Below are positions 6,883 through 11,240 of a stretch of 11,240 bases of DNA, piece by piece. The stretch comes from Syntrophaceae bacterium UBA2208 (lineage in GTDB: Bacteria; Desulfobacterota; BSN033; UBA1163). Location: the NCBI GenBank assembly GCA_002327885.1, contig DCUS01000116.1, positions 5,066 through 16,305 on the forward strand. Direction: 5' to 3'. A program made the position numbers and the translations under genes. Every line of letters starts with the position of its first letter. Position 1 is the stretch's first letter. Below the pieces are notes generated by a model, which did not search any database, was not told the origin of the DNA, and saw only the letters and a program-made list of their open reading frames with translations.

Positions 6883-6883
6883 G

Positions 6884-7762
6884 TTACCAGACCGATTTAA
6901 GCAGGCCCTTGGGCCGCAAAAGCAATACAATCACGACTGCGATATAAGGGAAAACGATGGCAAACTGGGGCCAGAATAAAACACCAAAGGAATGAGTCAG
7001 GCCAAAGATAAGCGAGCCCACCAGGGCGCCCCACATGTTGCCCAATCCTCCGATAATGACAATCAGAAAAGCTTCGATGATGAGCGTGTGATCCATCCCC
7101 AAAGTAATGCTTACGGTGGGGGCCACCAAAGCTCCTCCTACTCCGGCCAGGTAACACCCAATGACAAAAGCAATGGCAAACACCCAACTGACATTGATTC
7201 CCAGAACTCCCACCATCTCCCGATCCACGGCTGCCGCACGGGAGATCTTCCCGATCTTCGTTTTATTCGTAAACAGCCAGATCGCAATGGCCACCAGGGG
7301 TCCCACGAGGATAAGAAATAAATTATAGCGCGGGAAGGAGGCGCCCAGAAAAGAGATCGAACCCTTGAGTAAGGCGGGCGCTGAAACAGACTTATATTCC
7401 GCGCCCCAGACGATCTTTACCAAATCTCCGAGGATAAGTGAGATGGCAAAGGTAAATAAGAGCAGCATCAGGTGCTCTCTCTCATAGAGATGGGAAAACA
7501 AAGCCCTCTCTGCAACCAGGCTGACCACTGCGACTAATAAAGGAGCCACGATTAAAGCGATCCAGAATCCGGCTGATCCGGCAAACATCTTTGTGATGCT
7601 GAAAGTAGCGAAAGCGCCAATCATGTAGAGCGTCCCATGGGCGATATTGGGGATCCGAAGCACCCCCAGGACGAAACTTAATCCGGCGCAAACGATGAAT
7701 AAGATCATCGATCTGCTAATTCCCACCAACAATTGGCTGATAAGCTCTGCCGGGCCAAACAT
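6884..7762 (-). CDS. livH: Liv-type ABC transporter permease LivH
   Basis: A 292-residue inner-membrane permease with about eight hydrophobic segments, partner of LivM. The motif LGVLRIPNIAHGTLYMIGAF (about 32-51) is the usual LivH N-terminal signature. The coupling segment TKIGKISRAAAVDREMVGVLGIN (about 168-190) is the family's EAA-like loop. IIGGLGNMWGALVGSLIFGL (about 236-255) is also characteristic, as is the ending YIAVVIVLLLRPKGL. The ATG has an AGAGGGAA ribosome binding site about 9 nt upstream. It is the first of the four core transporter genes. It is separated from the binding-protein genes by a repeat-containing gap, so it may be expressed at a lower level. Confidence 0.94.
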   Translation of the reverse strand: MFGPAELISQLLVGISRSMILFIVCAGLSFVLGVLRIPNIAHGTLYMIGAFATFSITKMFAGSAGFWIALIVAPLLVAVVSLVAERALFSHLYEREHLMLLLFTFAISLILGDLVKIVWGAEYKSVSAPALLKGSISFLGASFPRYNLFLILVGPLVAIAIWLFTNKTKIGKISRAAAVDREMVGVLGINVSWVFAIAFVIGCYLAGVGGALVAPTVSITLGMDHTLIIEAFLIVIIGGLGNMWGALVGSLIFGLTHSFGVLFWPQFAIVFPYIAVVIVLLLRPKGLLKSVW

Positions 7763-7804
7763 CTTATCAATTCCCTCTCATTTACCTTTTATTAAGAGGA
7801 ACAC

Positions 7805-7835
7805 ATTATAGCTTACATTCCCCCCAACAGGTCAT
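7805..7835 (-). promoter_or_regulatory. weak candidate promoter of livHMGF
   Basis: A perfect -10 hexamer TATAAT (7810 to 7805) lies 43 bp before the livH ATG. The best -35 candidate, ATGACC (7835 to 7830), is poor and 19 bp away, at the edge of the palindromic repeat. It could give livH some expression independent of the binding-protein genes. Confidence 0.2.
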
Positions 7836-7936
7836 TGCGAGCGAAGCGAAGCAATCTCGTATTTTGTAAGGGCTTGATTTCATGGGATTGCTTTGTCGCT
7901 GCGCTCATTGCCTGCCTACCGCAGGCAGGCAATGAC
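7831..7936. repeat. palindromic dispersed-type repeat between SBP gene and livH
   Basis: A roughly 106-bp element is bounded by the inverted termini GTCATTGC (7831-7838) and GCAATGAC (7929-7936). The left arm, about 7831-7859, contains GCGAGCGAAGCGAAGCAATC. The right arm is its imperfect complement (GATTGCTTTGTCGCTGCGCTC at 7886-7906) and carries an inserted secondary palindrome, ATTGCCTGCC / GGCAGGCAAT, at 7907-7933. I recognise the outer sequence as resembling palindromic repeats scattered in intergenic regions of many environmental bacterial genomes. The transcript would fold into a strong stem after the binding-protein gene, where it may limit read-through or protect upstream mRNA. No other copy is in this window. 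Confidence 0.65.
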
Positions 7937-7969
7937 TCGTAGTTGGACTTTTTACGAATTCATCAAATA

Positions 7970-9199
7970 TTACTGCCCTCGAGCCTTTTTGATCTCCTCG
8001 ATGCTGGGCATTGCATCCTTAGCCGGAATAGTTACGATGTCACTTGCAATAAGGAATGGATATCCCGGTACTTTCTTGGTGACACCCATGTACATGGGTA
8101 ACATGGCCTGGTGATCGAAGGCCCGCATCTCGACCTCGCCAACCGGGCTATCCACTCTCATCCCGCTTAGGGCATCAATGAACTTCTCTCGATCCATCTT
8201 GCCTGATTTTTCCAACGCTTTGGTGATGAACTGGGCTGCAAGGTAGCCGTATAAAGCTCCCACCTTGGGCTCCCTTTTATAGGCATCTTTAAAGGCCTTG
8301 ACAAAAGCTTTATTCTTTGGGGTATCAGGATAGTAGAAATGATAATTCGATGTGCCGATCACTTTCTCGGGCGCATCCAATCCAAGGGGCGCCAGAGTGC
8401 TGAGCTCTGTAGCCGTATGGATGAACATCGGAATTTTTTCTGCAAATCCTGTGGCCTTGGCCGCCTTCATGGCATTGACCATGCTGCCCCCCCCTGTGGC
8501 AAAGATCACGGCATCGGGCTTAGCTGCGGTAATTGCCGTGAGGTATGGGGTCAACTCCGGCTCTCCGACTTTCCACCAGGATTGACCGATGAGCTCTACT
8601 CCGGGTTTTAGCTTCTTAAGATTGTTCCAGACGCCATCTGCAAGGGCATGGCCATACTCATAATCGTCCCCTGCAATCCAATATTTCACATAGGGTGTCT
8701 TCGCCAAACCAGCGGCTGCTGCTTTACCGATCATCGCTGTATTCTCAGTAATGGAGAACACATAGCGATGCCCTTTTTCTCCTGTGATCTTCTCGCTCTT
8801 AGAAAAAGTGACCAGGAAAGGTATCTTTTCCGTTTTGCAATATTCGGAGACCGCCAGGGTGCCAGCGCTGTTAATGGTCCCCATCAGGATATCCACTTTC
8901 TCCATCATGATGAGTTCTTTGGCCATACTTAAGCAAATGTCCACCTTGAACTTGTCATCCCGGGTGGTAAATTCGATCTTTCTTTTCAGAATCCCTCCTT
9001 TCGCATTCACTTCATCGATGGCTAATTTGAAAGCATCTCGCACATCGTAAGTGAATGTGGTGGCTGGTCCGGAATAGGTGTCGATAATCCCTATTTTAAT
9101 CGGCCCCTGGGCTTTGACATCGACGGGATGGACCAAAAACATTAAGGCTAAAATGACCGTGAACAATACGAAACTTCTCATACGAACGACTCGTTCCAT
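7970..9199 (-). CDS. periplasmic solute-binding protein, Liv/BCAA type (second copy)
   Basis: An extracytoplasmic receptor of the type 1 periplasmic-binding fold (LivJ/LivK-like, Peripla_BP_6 type) that delivers ligand to LivHM. An in-frame ATG at 9247 exists, but I choose 9199, which has a strong AAGGAGGT ribosome binding site 8 nt upstream and begins MERVVRMRSF, directly followed by a hydrophobic signal peptide with likely cleavage after VKA at about residue 30. The mature domain opens IKIGIIDTYSGPA. Segments such as MGTINSAGTLAVSEY (about 106-120) and WIAGDDYEYG (about 175-184) line the usual ligand cleft. It is 409 residues long. It closely resembles the protein encoded just upstream, sharing many long identical blocks, and is clearly a tandem duplicate. 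The ligand is unknown; branched-chain amino acids are possible, as are aromatic or other carboxylic acids. Confidence 0.92.
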   Translation of the reverse strand: MERVVRMRSFVLFTVILALMFLVHPVDVKAQGPIKIGIIDTYSGPATTFTYDVRDAFKLAIDEVNAKGGILKRKIEFTTRDDKFKVDICLSMAKELIMMEKVDILMGTINSAGTLAVSEYCKTEKIPFLVTFSKSEKITGEKGHRYVFSITENTAMIGKAAAAGLAKTPYVKYWIAGDDYEYGHALADGVWNNLKKLKPGVELIGQSWWKVGEPELTPYLTAITAAKPDAVIFATGGGSMVNAMKAAKATGFAEKIPMFIHTATELSTLAPLGLDAPEKVIGTSNYHFYYPDTPKNKAFVKAFKDAYKREPKVGALYGYLAAQFITKALEKSGKMDREKFIDALSGMRVDSPVGEVEMRAFDHQAMLPMYMGVTKKVPGYPFLIASDIVTIPAKDAMPSIEEIKKARGQ

Positions 9200-9206
9200 T
9201 TTTTCT

Positions 9207-9214
9207 ACCTCCTT
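9207..9214 (-). promoter_or_regulatory. ribosome binding site deciding the start of the second SBP
   Basis: AAGGAGGT lies 8 nt before the ATG at 9199. The longer in-frame start at 9247 has no comparable site and would put charged and proline-rich residues before the signal peptide. Confidence 0.7.
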
Positions 9215-9234
9215 CCTCGACGGGTATGGATAGG

Positions 9235-9266
9235 GGAACAGGGGCAAGATTCAAAACCCCTGTTCC
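9235..9266. other. 10-bp hairpin between the two SBP genes
   Basis: GGAACAGGGG (9235-9244) and CCCCTGTTCC (9257-9266) form a perfect 10-bp stem with a 12-nt loop, starting about 10 bases after the stop of the upstream binding protein. There is no U-tract after the stem on the transcribed strand, so it is unlikely to be a complete terminator. It may be an mRNA-stabilising or processing hairpin, as is common after binding-protein genes. Confidence 0.55.
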
Positions 9267-9276
9267 ATTTTGAAAA

Positions 9277-10488
9277 TTATGATCCTCCACGAACTTTCTT
9301 GATCTCTTCACAGGTTGGCATAATATCTTTACCGCTAAAAGTGACGATGTCAGAAGAAATGAGGAATTCATATTGGGGGATCTTCTTGGTGACACCTAAG
9401 AACATCGGCAGTACCGTTTGATGATCACACGCTCGCATTTCTACCTCGCCTGCGGGGCTGTCGACCTTCATCCCTTCCATCGCATTGATAAACTTCTCTT
9501 TATCAATGGCGCCTGCCTTGATAAATGATTTGGCAATTAAATGGGCGGTAATATAAGCGTGGAAAGCCGGAAATCCGGGAGGCCCTCCATAGGCATCCTG
9601 AAAAGCCTTGACAAAAGCCTTGTTGGCCGGAGTATTGGGATGATAAAAATGGTAGTCCATCGTTCCCATTATTCCTTCAGGGGCTTCCTTGCCTAAGGGT
9701 TTGAGAACGGCATGGTCTGTGGCTGTGTGCATATAAACCGGAACCTTTTCGTGAAACCCGGTTGCTTTGCATGCCTTGAGGGAATTGGTCATGGTCGCTC
9801 CTCCTCCGCATATGATCACTGCATCGGGTTTTGCCGCCAGGATAGAAGTTAAATACGGGACAAGATCAGGCTCACCCACTTTCCACCATGACTGCCCTAT
9901 CAGCTCCGCCTTAGGCTTTTGTATCTTCAGATTTCGCCAAATCCCATCTGCAATGGCATGGCCATATTCATAATCATCCCCTGCAATCCAATATTTAGTA
10001 AAGGGTTTCTTGCTCAAAGCCACTCCTCCGGCTTTTCCAGCCATATAGGTGTTTTCAGCCGTCGAAAAAACGTATCGATGCCCTTTCTCCCCGGTGATCT
10101 TCTCGCTCTTCGAAATCCAAACAATAAAGGGTATCTTCTCGGCTTTTGCATAGTCGGATACGGCCAAAGAAACAGCGCTATTGATTGTTCCTACCAGCAA
10201 ATCCACTTTCTCCATCATGACCAGCTCTTTGGCTGCACTCAGGGCAACATCCACCTTAAATTTAGTGTCACGGGTAGTAAATTCTATCTTTGTCCCTAAG
10301 ACGCCCTTCTTGTTAATCTCATTTAATTCCAATTTAAAGCTGTTCAGGGCATCGTTGGCAAAAACCGCCGCTGGTCCAGTGTAGGGGTCAAGAATCCCTA
10401 CTTTGATCGCCCGCTGGGCATTCGCATTGGAAATGCATAAAACCAATGAAGTGATTAAAAACAACGTCAATAATGCCGATTTTTTCAT
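9277..10488 (-). CDS. periplasmic solute-binding protein, Liv/BCAA type (first copy)
   Basis: A periplasmic receptor of the LivJ/LivK-like fold, first gene of the transport cluster after the SDR. The chosen ATG at 10488 gives 403 residues beginning MKKSALLTLF, a typical signal peptide with likely cleavage after ANA at about 24. It has GGAGG 9 nt upstream. A GTG at 10506 would add six residues but falls on that ribosome binding site. The mature domain begins IKVGILDPYTGPA. Blocks shared with the neighbouring copy include KSEKITGEKGHRYVFS, KYWIAGDDYEYGHA, ELIGQSWWKVGEP and DSP.GEVEMRA.DHQ. The cysteine in the signal segment (LVLC) is not in a good lipobox, so it is probably soluble, not a lipoprotein. 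A promoter-like sequence lies upstream. The ligand is not identifiable from the sequence. Confidence 0.92.
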   Translation of the reverse strand: MKKSALLTLFLITSLVLCISNANAQRAIKVGILDPYTGPAAVFANDALNSFKLELNEINKKGVLGTKIEFTTRDTKFKVDVALSAAKELVMMEKVDLLVGTINSAVSLAVSDYAKAEKIPFIVWISKSEKITGEKGHRYVFSTAENTYMAGKAGGVALSKKPFTKYWIAGDDYEYGHAIADGIWRNLKIQKPKAELIGQSWWKVGEPDLVPYLTSILAAKPDAVIICGGGATMTNSLKACKATGFHEKVPVYMHTATDHAVLKPLGKEAPEGIMGTMDYHFYHPNTPANKAFVKAFQDAYGGPPGFPAFHAYITAHLIAKSFIKAGAIDKEKFINAMEGMKVDSPAGEVEMRACDHQTVLPMFLGVTKKIPQYEFLISSDIVTFSGKDIMPTCEEIKKVRGGS

Positions 10489-10577
10489 CTTTCTCTGCCT
10501 CCTCACTATTGAATGTAATGAATGACCTTATCCTCGTATCGCCTCCTAATGACGAAAATCTCTATTTTAGAAGATGC

Positions 10578-10609
10578 CTTATATTCTCAAACTCAATATT
10601 ACTTGTCAA
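10578..10609 (-). promoter_or_regulatory. candidate promoter of the transport operon
   Basis: A perfect -35 TTGACA (10609 to 10604) sits in the gap before the first binding-protein gene. A good -10, TATAAG (10583 to 10578), follows at 20 bp, which is long; the 17-bp position reads GAATAT. The -35 lies within an 11-bp palindrome, ACTTGTCAAGT, at 10601-10611, possibly an operator. Confidence 0.4.
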
Positions 10610-10614
10610 GTCCC

Positions 10615-10629
10615 AAATAAATTTAGTTA
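10615..10629. promoter_or_regulatory. operator-like site resembling the TetR palindrome
   Basis: AAATAAATTTAGTTA matches the tetR-upstream palindrome (read as AAACTAATTTAGTTT) at 12 of 15 positions, including a shared AATTTAGTT. It lies immediately upstream of the candidate -35 of the transport operon. Its left half is degenerate and the region is AT-rich, so chance similarity is possible. Confidence 0.25.
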
Positions 10630-10632
10630 GAT

Positions 10633-11240
10633 TCAAGGAGTTGAGGATTTTTTCTTCATCATTCCAGAAACCAAATCGAGAAATCCAACCGGGTGATACC
10701 CTGTCATCCCTCCATCCGCAACAATGGTCGTCCCATTAATGTAGCTGGACTCTTCGGAAGCCAAAAATAAGGCAATCTTCACAATCTCCTCAGGTTTTCC
10801 GAGTCTTTTTAAAGGGACTTGCTGCGTCAAACCGGAGACCAGAATCTCTTTATTGAGAATCGGGGTATTCATCCCTCCTGCAATCAATCCAGGGGCGATG
10901 GCATTGACAATAACATGGTGCTTGCTCCACTCATAGGCCAGGACTCGGGTCAACATCATCACTCCGGCTTTGCTGACAGAGTAAGGAAGAAACCCTTGCT
11001 CTCCGAGAAAGCCTGCCGCAGAGGAAATATTGATGATCTTTCCTCCCCCCTGCTCAATCATCTTCTTGCCTGCTGCCTGGCAGCAAAGAAAAACCCCTTT
11101 TAAGTTGACATCGATCACCTGATCCCAGCCCTCCTCTTTGATCTTCTCCGCCTCCAGGATGAAAGGATTAACTCCCGCATTATTGACAAGAATATCGATT
11201 CTTCCAAATGTGTTGACGGCTTCCTCCACCATTCTCGTCA
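10633..11240 (-). CDS. short-chain dehydrogenase/reductase, N-terminus outside window
   Basis: An NAD(P)-dependent oxidoreductase of the classical SDR family, interconverting a hydroxyl and a keto group. The frame stays open to the right edge, and the visible part starts just before EEAVNTFGRIDILVNNAG, so the glycine-rich cofactor motif (about the first 55-60 residues) lies beyond the window. Counting from the first visible Met (11232), NNAG is at 17-20, the structural asparagine in DVNLKG at about 43, the catalytic serine at about 71 (NISSAAG), and the YxxxK pair at Tyr84 and Lys88 (PYSVSKAG). The APG motif and the C-terminal VADGGMTGY are also typical. Substrate is unknown; 3-hydroxyacyl or 2-hydroxy compounds would fit the neighbours. 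The tail MMKKKSSTP extends past the usual end. It lies 144 bp before the first binding-protein gene. Confidence 0.93.
   Translation of the reverse strand, partial: TRMVEEAVNTFGRIDILVNNAGVNPFILEAEKIKEEGWDQVIDVNLKGVFLCCQAAGKKMIEQGGGKIINISSAAGFLGEQGFLPYSVSKAGVMMLTRVLAYEWSKHHVIVNAIAPGLIAGGMNTPILNKEILVSGLTQQVPLKRLGKPEEIVKIALFLASEESSYINGTTIVADGGMTGYHPVGFLDLVSGMMKKKSSTP

Noticed and set aside
7831..7936. CRISPR repeat or phage attachment site
   Set aside because: There is a single palindromic element with no spacer array, no cas genes, and no integrase or tRNA nearby.
9200..9247. N-terminal extension of the second binding protein starting at 9247
   Set aside because: The strong ribosome binding site and signal peptide support the ATG at 9199; the extension is encoded partly by the inter-gene hairpin.
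9919..10299. 126-codon plus-strand frame opposite the first binding protein, with a similar one at 8648-8932
   Set aside because: The similar frames arise because the two duplicated genes share sequence; both are antisense shadows without a family match.

Overview
All protein-coding genes in this window lie on the minus strand. Read in transcription order (right to left) they are: a short-chain dehydrogenase cut by the window edge, two paralogous periplasmic solute-binding proteins, the four core genes of a Liv-type (branched-chain amino acid / HAAT family) ABC importer (livH, livM, livG, livF), a LarA-type nickel-pincer racemase homologue, a thiolase, a TetR-family regulator, and a metallo-beta-lactamase-fold hydrolase whose start overlaps the regulator's stop. 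Gene content (Liv importer with multiple binding proteins, LarA homologue, thiolase, SDR, TetR) and a familiar 'GTCATTGCGAGCGAAGCG' palindromic repeat suggest an anaerobic Gram-negative bacterium, perhaps of the former Deltaproteobacteria (Desulfobacterota) or a similar environmental lineage. That placement is an inference. No rRNA, tRNA, CRISPR array, transposase or phage gene was seen.

Layout. 10633-11240 is the SDR. 10489-10632 holds a likely promoter for the transport operon. 9277-10488 and 7970-9199 are two closely related binding proteins separated by a perfect 10-bp hairpin. 7763-7969 is a gap carrying a roughly 106-bp palindromic repeat. 4462-7762 is livHMGF, tightly packed with overlaps or gaps of about 20 nt or less. 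4291-4461 is a gap with a second inverted-repeat element. 3061-4290 is the LarA homologue and 1751-2986 the thiolase, which has its own promoter-like sequence. 1476-1750 is a gap with a TetR promoter and a perfect palindromic operator candidate. 85-1475 is the tetR-MBL pair.

How it may work together (inference). The importer with two alternative receptors brings in a small organic acid, amino acid or aromatic acid. The LarA homologue could change the stereochemistry of a 2-hydroxy acid, the SDR could oxidise a hydroxyl to a ketone, and the thiolase could cleave or condense a 3-ketoacyl-CoA. The TetR protein probably represses its own operon and may also control the transport operon, because an operator-like sequence recurs upstream of the first binding-protein gene. 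The ligand cannot be read from the sequence. Each part belongs to a known family. The less ordinary points are the gene combination, the palindromes at regulatory positions, and altered residues in the thiolase, LarA and MBL proteins.
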